Positions 1 through 5,177 of a stretch of DNA of 5,724 nt are shown one piece after another. How positions within the stretch are numbered: the first letter of the stretch is position 1; each line of letters begins with the position of its first letter. Source of the DNA: Armatimonadota bacterium (lineage in GTDB: Bacteria; Armatimonadota; Armatimonadia; Armatimonadales; Armatimonadaceae); NCBI GenBank assembly GCA_014381035.1, contig JACMIS010000275.1, positions 1-5,724 on the forward strand, given 5' to 3'. The position numbers and the translations under genes are program-made. The notes under the pieces were generated by a model, which was not told the origin of the DNA, ran no database searches, and saw only the letters and a program-made list of their open reading frames with translations.

Positions 1-286
1 AGACGCCATATGATGTCCTACAATTGTCAGGAAACAACAGAAGGTCTTGCTCGACCTCATGACCAATGCAGTTCCACGTGCTGTACCGCATTCTGCTCAC
101 TGCCCAAAGAGTTCCAAAACAGCATCAAAGCAGAGGAACTTCCCCTCCAATCTGCTAGTACCTAAACATCTTTTGTCAGGGCAGTCCCTTGCGCTTGCAG
201 TCATCGCCGGAACATATGCGGCAGTGAAAGTGAATTATGATCGTTACCTGACGAAAGATTCCCTACAAGATGCCTGATATATCACT

Positions 287-751
287 ATGAAGAATTTGCA
301 CCAGTACGTGCTTCTCGCCAACATTGCCACATCACTATATATGGCGGGAGTGATCTGGACTGTACAATTGGTGCATTACTTTTTGTTTGACAAAGTCGGT
401 GTAGATGGCTGGGCGACGTACCACCGGCTTCACTCGCAACAAATGAGCCTTGTGGTGCTGCTCCCGATGGTGCTTCAACTCGGCACGGCATGTGTTCTCG
501 CATCGTCGCCCCCGAACATTCCGGCACTGCCGCGCTGGTTCTGGTTTCTGGGAGCGGTATGTGTTGTTGGCACCTGGACGATCACGTTTTTTGTGTCTGT
601 GCCGCTTCATGCGAAACTGGGAAGCGGCTTCGATATGGGTGCCTGCCGCGCTCTGGTGCAGACCAACTGGCTACGGACGTTGCTCTGGACGGCGCAAGCC
701 ACTCTCGTAATAGAAGCAATGCGGCGCGTTTTAGAATCGAAACACGGATGA
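287..751 (+). CDS. Four-helix integral membrane protein of unknown function
   Basis: The 154-residue protein has four hydrophobic segments at roughly residues 8-30, 52-72, 84-106 and 127-146, so it is an inner-membrane protein with little outside the bilayer. Conserved-looking residues sit at the helix ends: TVQLVHYFLF (25-34), YHRLHS (45-50), SVPLHAKLGSGFD (104-116) and LVQTNWLRT (123-131). From memory, this matches a widespread uncharacterised bacterial family (DUF1772-like in layout) with a V-H-Y, Y-H-x-x-H, V-P-x-H and T-N-W-x-R-T pattern. The repeated His, Asp and Arg residues suggest a conserved polar site, but no function is known to me. The ATG at 287 has no clear Shine-Dalgarno; I chose it because helix 1 needs these residues. 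It converges on the minus-strand PepSY-like fragment with a gap of 48 bases. Confidence is high that it is a gene, low for function. Confidence 0.82.
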   Translation: MKNLHQYVLLANIATSLYMAGVIWTVQLVHYFLFDKVGVDGWATYHRLHSQQMSLVVLLPMVLQLGTACVLASSPPNIPALPRWFWFLGAVCVVGTWTITFFVSVPLHAKLGSGFDMGACRALVQTNWLRTLLWTAQATLVIEAMRRVLESKHG

Positions 752-799
752 GTACTCATGCGCACGGAGCATGTTCAATCTTGCAAAAACGCTTCGTTC

Positions 800-1078
800 T
801 CAGACTTCCGAGTGACGGTGACTTTTCGTTGTACGGAGTCGCTTCGGACCGTACCGGAGCCAGAAACCAGTGATGGTAAAGGTCAACAACGCAATCCCCA
901 TCACGGAAGTGTAGATGAGTTTGATCTGTTCATCGTTCGTCTTAAGCAGATAATCCAGAAGCGAACCATCATGAATATTCTCAATGAAATCCGAGCGTCG
1001 CCGTTCGATGTGTAGCAACTCCCCGGTGGCTGCAACCCGACATAAAAACAACGCCAAAACACACCTCTGCGCGGACAA
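800..1078 (-). CDS. PepSY-associated TM-like C-terminal fragment (possibly a gene remnant)
   Basis: The 92-residue frame contains TGELLHIERRRSDFIENIHDG (about residues 18-38) and then a membrane helix at about 54-75 ending in TGFWLRYGP. This order, a 'TGE-hydrophobic-xRRxD-IExxHDG' segment followed by a helix with a T-G-x-W-L end, is what the C-terminal part of PepSY-associated transmembrane proteins looks like. Those proteins usually also have an N-terminal helix and a periplasmic domain, which are missing here. The TTG at 1078 has a GAGGA about 9 bases upstream. However, the same frame stays open back to an in-frame TGA at 1142-1144, and the extra residues (DADIFGGYVIPISVEDAL) look protein-like, so the true N-terminus may have been lost. 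It may be a small expressed protein or a decayed 3' end; I lean to a remnant. It lies downstream of the FxLYD gene on the same strand. Confidence 0.5.
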   Translation of the reverse strand: MSAQRCVLALFLCRVAATGELLHIERRRSDFIENIHDGSLLDYLLKTNDEQIKLIYTSVMGIALLTFTITGFWLRYGPKRLRTTKSHRHSEV

Positions 1079-1161
1079 ATTCAGGGCATCCTCTACAGAA
1101 ATGGGGATAACGTAACCACCAAAAATATCGGCGTCATCGTATCAAAAAGTCGTATCGCGGT

Positions 1162-1650
1162 TCATCTGTTGCCCTTGTATCCTGTCAGGCGGAACATGCC
1201 GACATTTTTTTCCACAGGTCCAAAAGTCAGCTGTTTGGTCTCTCCAGAACGGAGGTCGCCGAAGGGGCACGGCTCGGTCTTCAGGAGTGACCCCGAACTG
1301 TCGAATACAGCCACCTGTGCTTCCACATTATGCCATGTGACCTCGCTCTTATTTCTGACGCCGATAATCACTGCGCGTGACGTGTTCGGGTCATCTATCG
1401 GTCCGTTGGATCCCCAACCGTTGTAGACGGTTTCCAGGTCGGCGCGATCACCGGAACCCCATGTCGGTCCTCCCGGCTTCACGGGACCGGACAGTTGATG
1501 CACACCATACTGGTTGACGCTCGCTCGTTGCTTTGCCTCGGAAGACCGGCGAGTCAGAGCCATCGTCCCCCAAATGCCGCCGACTGTGAATAGGATCAGG
1601 AGAGCAACAACCACCGAAAGGAGGACCACGTTTCTTTTGTCTTGCATCAT
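1162..1650 (-). CDS. Membrane-anchored FxLYD-like domain protein
   Basis: The protein is about 162 residues from the ATG at 1650. A single N-terminal hydrophobic helix (about residues 8-30, flanked by DKR and TRR) should anchor it in the cytoplasmic membrane with the rest outside. A Gly/Pro-rich linker (about 50-90) leads to a beta-rich domain (about 92-157) with I-I-G-V-R-N-K-S, V-E-A-Q-V-A-V-F-D-S-S-G-S-L-L and L-R-S-G-E-T-K-Q-L-T-F. This is the pattern of FxLYD-type domains: V-x-G-x-x-x-N, then a Y/F-D-x-x-G turn, then a P/S-G-E strand. Their usual role is unclear, probably extracytoplasmic binding. The frame is open to a GTG at 1671, but GAAGG at 1656-1660 favours ATG 1650 (5-base gap) or ATG 1647 (8-base gap). 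It starts 55 bases after the ilvD stop, so it may be co-transcribed. Its TGA overlaps an ATG as ATGA at 1162-1165. Confidence 0.75.
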   Translation of the reverse strand: MMQDKRNVVLLSVVVALLILFTVGGIWGTMALTRRSSEAKQRASVNQYGVHQLSGPVKPGGPTWGSGDRADLETVYNGWGSNGPIDDPNTSRAVIIGVRNKSEVTWHNVEAQVAVFDSSGSLLKTEPCPFGDLRSGETKQLTFGPVEKNVGMFRLTGYKGNR

Positions 1651-1662
1651 TACAACCTTCAT

Positions 1663-1698
1663 CGGCGGCACCGGGACTAACGGAATTTGGTACCGCCG
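1663..1698 (-). other. Inverted repeat between ilvD and the FxLYD gene
   Basis: CGGCGGCACC (1663-1672) and GGTACCGCCG (1689-1698) pair over 10 positions with one G-T wobble and a 16-base loop. On the minus strand the hairpin lies just after the ilvD stop and directly before the GAAGG ribosome-binding site of the FxLYD gene. No T-run follows on the minus strand, so it is not a standard intrinsic terminator for ilvD. It could protect the ilvD 3' end or affect translation of the next gene. The GTG at 1671 lies inside it, another reason to prefer the later start. Confidence 0.5.
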
Positions 1699-1705
1699 GA
1701 TTTTG

Positions 1706-3394
1706 TTATGGGAAGACGTTTAAGTCGGTGACCGCTCCGAGTGACGACGTGGAAACCAGTTTCGCGTACTTCGCGAGTACGCCCCGCGTGTAGCGTGGTG
1801 GCTTTGGAACCCAGGCGGCGCGGCGTGTCGCGATGATCGCGTCGTCCACGTTCAGCGAGAGGGTGAGGGTTTCGGCGTCAATCGTGATGCTGTCGCCCTC
1901 CTCGACTAAGCCGATAGTGCCACCGACCGCCGCTTCCGGTGCCACATGCCCCACTACCAAGCCGTACGTACCGCCGCTGAAACGACCATCGGTGATCAAG
2001 CCGACCGAATCGCCCAGACCGGCACCGATGATCGCCGATGTGGGGGAGAGCATTTCGCGCATTCCTGGACCGCCCTTGGGACCCTCGTAGCGGATCACGA
2101 GCACGTCCCCGGCGTTGATGGAACCGGCGAGGATTGCGTTCATACACTCTTCTTCCGACTCGAAGACGCGGGCGGGTCCGGTAATCTTCGGCTCCTTGAC
2201 GCCGGTGATTTTAGCGACCGCGCCCTCGGGAGAAAGGTTGCCCTTCAGAATCGCCAGATGTCCCTGTGCGTACATCGGGTTTTCCCACGGACGGATGACG
2301 TCTTGATCGGCGCGTGGTGTTTCGGGAACATCGGCTAATACTTCGGCTATCGTTTGCCCCGTAATGGTCACGCAGTCGCCGTGTAACAGACCGTGGACGA
2401 GGAGCATTTTCATCACCTGCGGAACACCGCCGGCGTCGTGCAGGTCGGTGGCAACGTATTTGCCGCTCGGCTTCAGGTCACAGAGGACGGGTACCTTCAA
2501 TCGAATCGTTTCGAAATCGTCAATCGTCAGTGGGACTTCGGCGGCGTGCGCGATGGCGAGGAAGTGCAACACGGCGTTGGTCGAACCGCCAATCGCCATG
2601 ATCGTTGCGATGGCGTTCTCGATGCTTTTACGCGTGATGATCTGGCGCGGAAGCAGGTTGTTCTTGACCGCTTCGACCAGAACGCGACCCGACTCCGCCG
2701 CCGATTCCGCTTTCTCGGCATCCTCCGCCGCCATCGTGGACGAATAGGCAAGGCTCATGCCCATCGCTTCGAACGCACTCGACATCGTGTTCGCGGTATA
2801 CATCCCGCCGCACGATCCTGCTCCGGGACAGGAATGGTTCTCGACCCCTTGAAATTCTTCCTCGCCGATCTTGCCGTGCGAGAATGCCCCGACCGCCTCA
2901 AACGCGGAAACGATGGTCAAATCCTTGCCGCGATACTTACCGGGCTTGATCGTGCCGCCGTAAACGAAGATCGCGGGAACGTTCATTCGCGCAATCGCGA
3001 TCATCGCACCGGGCATGTTCTTGTCGCAACCGCCGATGGTCAGGACTGCGTCCATGCTCTGCGCCATCACGGCGGTCTCGATGGAGTCGGCGATCACCTC
3101 GCGGGAAACGAGCGAGTATTTCATCCCCTCGGTTCCCATGGAAATCCCGTCCGAAACCGTGATCGTTCCGAACGTTTGCGGCATCCCCCCGGCTTCGCGA
3201 ATCGCGGACTCGGCGCGGGCGGCGAGCGGCGCGATCCCCATGTTGCACGGCGTGATTGTCGAGTGCGCGGACGCGACGCCGATGATCGGCTTCACGAAGT
3301 CGGCGTCGGAAAATCCGACAGCGCGGAGCATGGCGCGATTGGGCGAGCGTTGCACGCCTTCGGTGATGATTCGGGAGCGGGTGTTATACGACAC
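1706..3394 (-). CDS. ilvD: Dihydroxy-acid dehydratase (EC 4.2.1.9)
   Basis: IlvD removes water from 2,3-dihydroxy-3-methylbutanoate (valine and leucine branch) or the 3-methylpentanoate analogue (isoleucine branch) to give the 2-keto acids. It is a cytoplasmic Fe-S enzyme. The 562 residues match the usual length. Cluster cysteines are C50 (TPCN), C123 (GGCDKNMPG) and C195 ([16 protein letters not shown]). The 73- and 72-residue spacing, with the third cysteine present, is that of the plant/cyanobacterial-like [2Fe-2S] enzymes. Likely Mg ligands are D82 (SDGISMG), D124 and E447 (GGPGMREM); K125 is the probable carbamylated lysine; S473 in [11 protein letters not shown] is the catalytic base. 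All are intact. The start is a GTG at 3394 with AGGA at 3406-3409, 11 bases upstream, and the N-terminus [13 protein letters not shown] is typical. No other ilv gene lies in the window. It has its own promoter at 3452-3480 inside a repeat. Sugar-acid dehydratases are paralogues, but length and motifs favour IlvD. Confidence 0.97.
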   Translation of the reverse strand: MSYNTRSRIITEGVQRSPNRAMLRAVGFSDADFVKPIIGVASAHSTITPCNMGIAPLAARAESAIREAGGMPQTFGTITVSDGISMGTEGMKYSLVSREVIADSIETAVMAQSMDAVLTIGGCDKNMPGAMIAIARMNVPAIFVYGGTIKPGKYRGKDLTIVSAFEAVGAFSHGKIGEEEFQGVENHSCPGAGSCGGMYTANTMSSAFEAMGMSLAYSSTMAAEDAEKAESAAESGRVLVEAVKNNLLPRQIITRKSIENAIATIMAIGGSTNAVLHFLAIAHAAEVPLTIDDFETIRLKVPVLCDLKPSGKYVATDLHDAGGVPQVMKMLLVHGLLHGDCVTITGQTIAEVLADVPETPRADQDVIRPWENPMYAQGHLAILKGNLSPEGAVAKITGVKEPKITGPARVFESEEECMNAILAGSINAGDVLVIRYEGPKGGPGMREMLSPTSAIIGAGLGDSVGLITDGRFSGGTYGLVVGHVAPEAAVGGTIGLVEEGDSITIDAETLTLSLNVDDAIIATRRAAWVPKPPRYTRGVLAKYAKLVSTSSLGAVTDLNVFP

Positions 3395-3405
3395 GGTATG
3401 AAAAG

Positions 3406-3409
3406 TCCT
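3406..3409 (-). promoter_or_regulatory. Ribosome-binding site of ilvD
   Basis: On the minus strand AAGGA (core AGGA) precedes the GTG at 3394 by 11 bases. It supports the GTG start, since no ATG lies in frame nearby. It sits inside the 3398-3468 repeat, at a position where the second repeat copy reads AAGA, so the copy at 4282-4352 lacks this site. Confidence 0.55.
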
Positions 3410-3410
3410 T

Positions 3411-3455
3411 AAGAAACGGAATGAGACGCGAGGAGTTATTCCCCGCGTCTCATTC
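3411..3455 (-). terminator. Possible intrinsic terminator after the Uma2 gene (hairpin of repeat copy A)
   Basis: On the minus strand a 12-bp GC-rich stem (3455-3444 with 3430-3419) is followed by CGTTTCTT (3418-3411). It lies 55 bases beyond the Uma2 stop at 3510. The T-tract is short and interrupted, and the ilvD promoter -10 overlaps the upstream arm. The hairpin could therefore equally act at the 5' end of the ilvD transcript. Confidence 0.4.
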
Positions 3456-3480
3456 TATGCGCAAAATGCGAGGCTATCAA
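3452..3480 (-). promoter_or_regulatory. Sigma70-like promoter of ilvD
   Basis: On the minus strand the -35 is TTGATA (3480-3475) and the -10 is TAGAAT (3457-3452), separated by exactly 17 bases. Each box matches consensus at five of six positions. Transcription should start near 3444-3447, giving a leader of about 50 bases to the GTG at 3394. The -10 runs into the palindrome at 3419-3455, so a factor bound to the palindrome, or an early hairpin, would affect initiation or leader folding. Confidence 0.6.
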
Positions 3481-3509
3481 GCGCGGCAATCAAAGAAGAG
3501 GCATTCGAA

Positions 3510-4100
3510 CTACGGTAGAAGTGCGGAAACAAGCACGGTGTCTGTCAGGGAAAAGCCTGGCGCAACCAGATCAGTTTCGGCGTATTCGATCACTCGCGTG
3601 TAGATGCCTGCGTTTGGACCGACGTGAACGCGCAAACACCGCCCGACGACGTCGATCACCCAGTATTCCCCTATGCCTGCCGCCGCATAGAGCGTCGCCT
3701 TCGCCGTTAGATCCCGCGTCAAGGTCGCGTCAGACACTTCGACGACGAGTTGTAAGTCAGTCGGTTGTAGATACCCGCATGCCGTCCGCGTGGGCGTCGG
3801 CGTTGTCAGCACGGCGAAATCCGGTTCCGGTAGATCATTCGTGCTTATCGCCAATGTGAATGCCGGACGGAGCAAAGGGAAAGCACAAAACCGGCTGAAA
3901 AATGCGAATAGTAATGTGACGATGTAAGCATGACTATCCTTGATCGGCATTTTTTCCACCACGTCTCCTGCAATGAGTTCATATTTCCCGCTCGGAAGCA
4001 AACCCATCATAAACAGACTCTCGTACTGGTCGGCGTTCCAGCGCAAACGGGGCAGGTCGGCGGGCGCGGGTGCATTCAATGGGGCAATCGTTCGCGGCAT
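3510..4100 (-). CDS. Uma2-family (DUF820) PD-(D/E)XK endonuclease-like protein
   Basis: The 196-residue product has the Uma2/DUF820 layout throughout. A first acidic residue is in KYELIAGDVVEKMP (E41), followed by HAYI at 57-60. Then come PEPDFAVL (D94), LVVEVSDATLTRD (E121) and TAKATLYAAAGIGEYWVID (K134). E41, D94, E121 and K134 fit the restriction-endonuclease-like metal site, so the core looks intact. The family is abundant in cyanobacteria, Chloroflexi and Armatimonadota; its biological role is not established and it is often present in many paralogues. The start at 4100 is supported by GAAGGAG 9 bases upstream; an ATT/ATA-type extension to 4190 would run through the promoter and is rejected. 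It is monocistronic by context: its own promoter at 4162-4190 and a hairpin after its stop. Confidence 0.9.
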   Translation of the reverse strand: MPRTIAPLNAPAPADLPRLRWNADQYESLFMMGLLPSGKYELIAGDVVEKMPIKDSHAYIVTLLFAFFSRFCAFPLLRPAFTLAISTNDLPEPDFAVLTTPTPTRTACGYLQPTDLQLVVEVSDATLTRDLTAKATLYAAAGIGEYWVIDVVGRCLRVHVGPNAGIYTRVIEYAETDLVAPGFSLTDTVLVSALLP

Positions 4101-4109
4101 CGGGATTTT

Positions 4110-4116
4110 CTCCTTC
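4110..4116 (-). promoter_or_regulatory. Ribosome-binding site fixing the Uma2 start
   Basis: GAAGGAG on the minus strand ends 9 bases before the ATG at 4100. It is the strongest Shine-Dalgarno in the window and decides against the longer frame reaching 4190. Confidence 0.8.
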
Positions 4117-4137
4117 AGGCGTTTGACCAAAAATAGT

Positions 4138-4158
4138 GGCGGGGACGTTACCGCCGCC
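4138..4158 (-). other. Hairpin at the 5' end of the Uma2 leader
   Basis: On the minus strand GGCGG (4158-4154) pairs with CCGCC (4142-4138), and ACTATTTTTGG follows. The hairpin starts at or within a few bases of the predicted transcription start, so it would form the first structure on the mRNA. A stem followed by five T is terminator-like, which makes attenuation possible, but the stem is only 5 bp with a 11-base loop. A 5'-stabilising stem is an alternative. Confidence 0.35.
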
Positions 4159-4161
4159 TTT

Positions 4162-4190
4162 ATTTTATGGCGAAAGCAGATGGCTATCAA
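4162..4190 (-). promoter_or_regulatory. Sigma70-like promoter of the Uma2 gene
   Basis: On the minus strand the -35 is TTGATA (4190-4185) and the -10 is TAAAAT (4167-4162), with a spacer of exactly 17 bases. Both boxes match consensus at five of six positions. The predicted start, near 4155-4159, gives a leader of about 55-60 bases to the ATG at 4100. The -35 block CTTGATAGCC is identical to that of the ilvD promoter. Confidence 0.65.
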
Positions 4191-4281
4191 GGTATCGGCA
4201 ATGTTCGGAGCGTGTTCCTATGGGCGGAAGAGAAAAAGCATACCTGTTCAGCTTGCGTATCAACTCATCTTGTGTTTGGGG

Positions 4282-4352
4282 ATGAAGAGTCTTCAAGAAA
4301 ACGAAATGGTCACGAGGAAATAACTCCCCGTGACCACTCTATGCGGAAAATG
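4282..4352. repeat. 71-bp palindromic repeat, copy B (downstream of the PEP-CTERM gene)
   Basis: This is the partner of copy A at a constant offset of 884 bases. Its inverted repeat is TGGTCACG (4307-4314) and CGTGACCA (4329-4336), 8 bp, with three further pairs inside after one mismatch. The arm sequence differs from copy A but stays self-complementary. The copy begins 7 bases after the PEP-CTERM stop. It keeps the CATTTT-CGCATAGA spacer-like block of copy A, but at the -35 position it has CATGAT, so a promoter here would be weak. Confidence 0.7.
4295..4336 (-). terminator. Probable intrinsic terminator of the PEP-CTERM gene (hairpin of repeat copy B)
   Basis: On the minus strand the 8-bp stem (4336-4329 with 4314-4307), extended by inner G-C pairs, is followed directly by TTTCGTTTTCTT (4306-4295). 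It starts 24 bases after the stop of the PEP-CTERM gene. Stem, T-rich tail and distance all fit a rho-independent terminator in this direction. There is no T-run in the other direction. Confidence 0.55.
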
Positions 4353-4359
4353 GACGCCA

Positions 4360-5103
4360 TCATGCACGTCGGCGTCGGCGCAGTGTAATGATCCCGACGA
4401 TTCCCATGCCAAGCAAGGCGATGGTAGCAGGTTCGGGCACCGCGGCGAACCGGATATTATCAACGCCGACTGTTTCATCGAAGCCCTGTATAGACTCGGT
4501 CGTTATCTCGATCCGGATAACGTTGCTCAGTACCTGAGTCAGAGTCAATGGCGAGGGCGAAAATACCGTAAAGTTTGCATTACTCACGACCGCCGAATAG
4601 GTGGACCAACTGGTACTCAGAGGGGACGTGGTTCCTGGAGCGATGTCGAACGCTGCCCCCTGATCATCCGTGCTACTGTTGGGAAGAGCACCGTCACTGG
4701 TGTAGAAACGTACCCGTCCGAACGGTCCGTAGTTCGAAGTAGTCCCGGAGAAGAGACGGGCATCGAACCGGAATGTTGCATTCAATAGTGAGGACAAATT
4801 CGTACCACCCGCGAAGTTACGATACAGAATTGCATCGCCACCGCCCGTATCCGCAACACGCACGTGTCCGCCAGGGTTGCCGCCCGCCGCGACGTAGCTG
4901 AAAGTCACGTTGCCATTGGGTGTCAACGGACTGAGCGGCGGGGTGGACGGGTTTCCGCTGCCATTCGGGCGCGAACCCGCGAGCCATCCTTCTGCGTTTG
5001 CGTCAAAAGTATAGTTTAACTGGGCGAACACAGGTGTTGTGGCTAATAGTGCTACTAGGGCGAGAGTGGAGCGGATCAGGTTGATTGGGGTTGGTATTGT
5101 CAT
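4360..5103 (-). CDS. Secreted PEP-CTERM protein with laminin-B-like domain
   Basis: The 247-residue protein has three parts. A Sec signal peptide has hydrophobic core STLALVALLATTPVFA and likely cleavage after A27 (VFA-Q). A beta-rich domain of about 190 residues opens with YTFDANAEGWL (31-41) and has GGNPGGHVRVADTGGG (74-89), FRFDARLF (111-118) and late VGVDNIRF (212-219). The C-terminal PEP-CTERM signal (222-247) consists of VPEPATIAL, a short hydrophobic helix and RRRRR. The 'D-x-A-E-G-W ... G-G-N-P-G-G-H ... D-x-G-G-G' pattern is that of laminin-B-like domains in bacterial secreted proteins. PEP-CTERM proteins are cut by an exosortase and end up on the surface or in exopolysaccharide; no exosortase gene is in the window. 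The ATG at 5103 has no good Shine-Dalgarno, only an A-rich tract, but the signal peptide fixes it. The terminator-like hairpin of repeat B follows the stop. Confidence 0.93.
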   Translation of the reverse strand: MTIPTPINLIRSTLALVALLATTPVFAQLNYTFDANAEGWLAGSRPNGSGNPSTPPLSPLTPNGNVTFSYVAAGGNPGGHVRVADTGGGDAILYRNFAGGTNLSSLLNATFRFDARLFSGTTSNYGPFGRVRFYTSDGALPNSSTDDQGAAFDIAPGTTSPLSTSWSTYSAVVSNANFTVFSPSPLTLTQVLSNVIRIEITTESIQGFDETVGVDNIRFAAVPEPATIALLGMGIVGIITLRRRRRA

Positions 5104-5177
5104 ATTTTTTCAGTAGCACGATACCCGAAATTGCTCAGAATGAAACATAAATAAAGCAACTTGTATGCCAGCTGTCG

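Larger units (their letters stand above)
3398..3468. repeat. 71-bp palindromic repeat, copy A (upstream of ilvD)
   Basis: Ungapped alignment with 4282-4352 gives about 48 of 71 identical bases by hand count. The flanks are strongest (3398-3420: 18 of 23; 3451-3468: 16 of 18, both containing CTATGCG and AAAATG). The centre is a perfect 12-bp inverted repeat, GAATGAGACGCG (3419-3430) and CGCGTCTCATTC (3444-3455), with a few more pairs inside after one mismatch. The copy lies between the Uma2 stop and the ilvD start, and it contains the -10 box, spacer, leader and ribosome-binding site of ilvD. Confidence 0.7.

Noticed and set aside
47..277. A 76-codon TTG-initiated frame upstream of the membrane protein
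   Set aside because: It has no Shine-Dalgarno, no recognisable motif and a low-complexity basic N-terminal part. Nothing else in 1-286 supports a gene.
748..759. Perfect 12-bp palindrome ATGAGTACTCAT at the stop of the membrane protein gene
   Set aside because: It has no loop and no T-run, so it is not a terminator. A single short palindrome without a second copy or a promoter nearby does not support an operator call.
2393..3412. A 339-codon open frame on the plus strand antisense to ilvD
   Set aside because: It lies almost entirely opposite the fully conserved ilvD gene. Its composition (rich in Arg, His, Asp, Gly) is typical of a GC-biased shadow frame, and no motif or start signal supports it.
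3421..3603. Small plus-strand frame starting in repeat A (similar residues HSMRKM occur in a frame through repeat B)
   Set aside because: The shared residues follow from the nucleotide repeat itself. The frames diverge immediately outside it and overlap real minus-strand genes, and the sequence change is concentrated in paired arms, not in third codon positions.
4101..4190. Extension of the Uma2 gene to 4190
   Set aside because: The extra 30 codons contain the -10/-35 promoter and a leader hairpin, and a strong GAAGGAG stands before the ATG at 4100. The Uma2 family normally starts near there.
5104..5177. Promoter for the PEP-CTERM gene
   Set aside because: The gap is A/T-rich, but I found no -35/-10 pair with good spacing; the best candidate (TTTCAT-16-TATCGT) is too weak to report.
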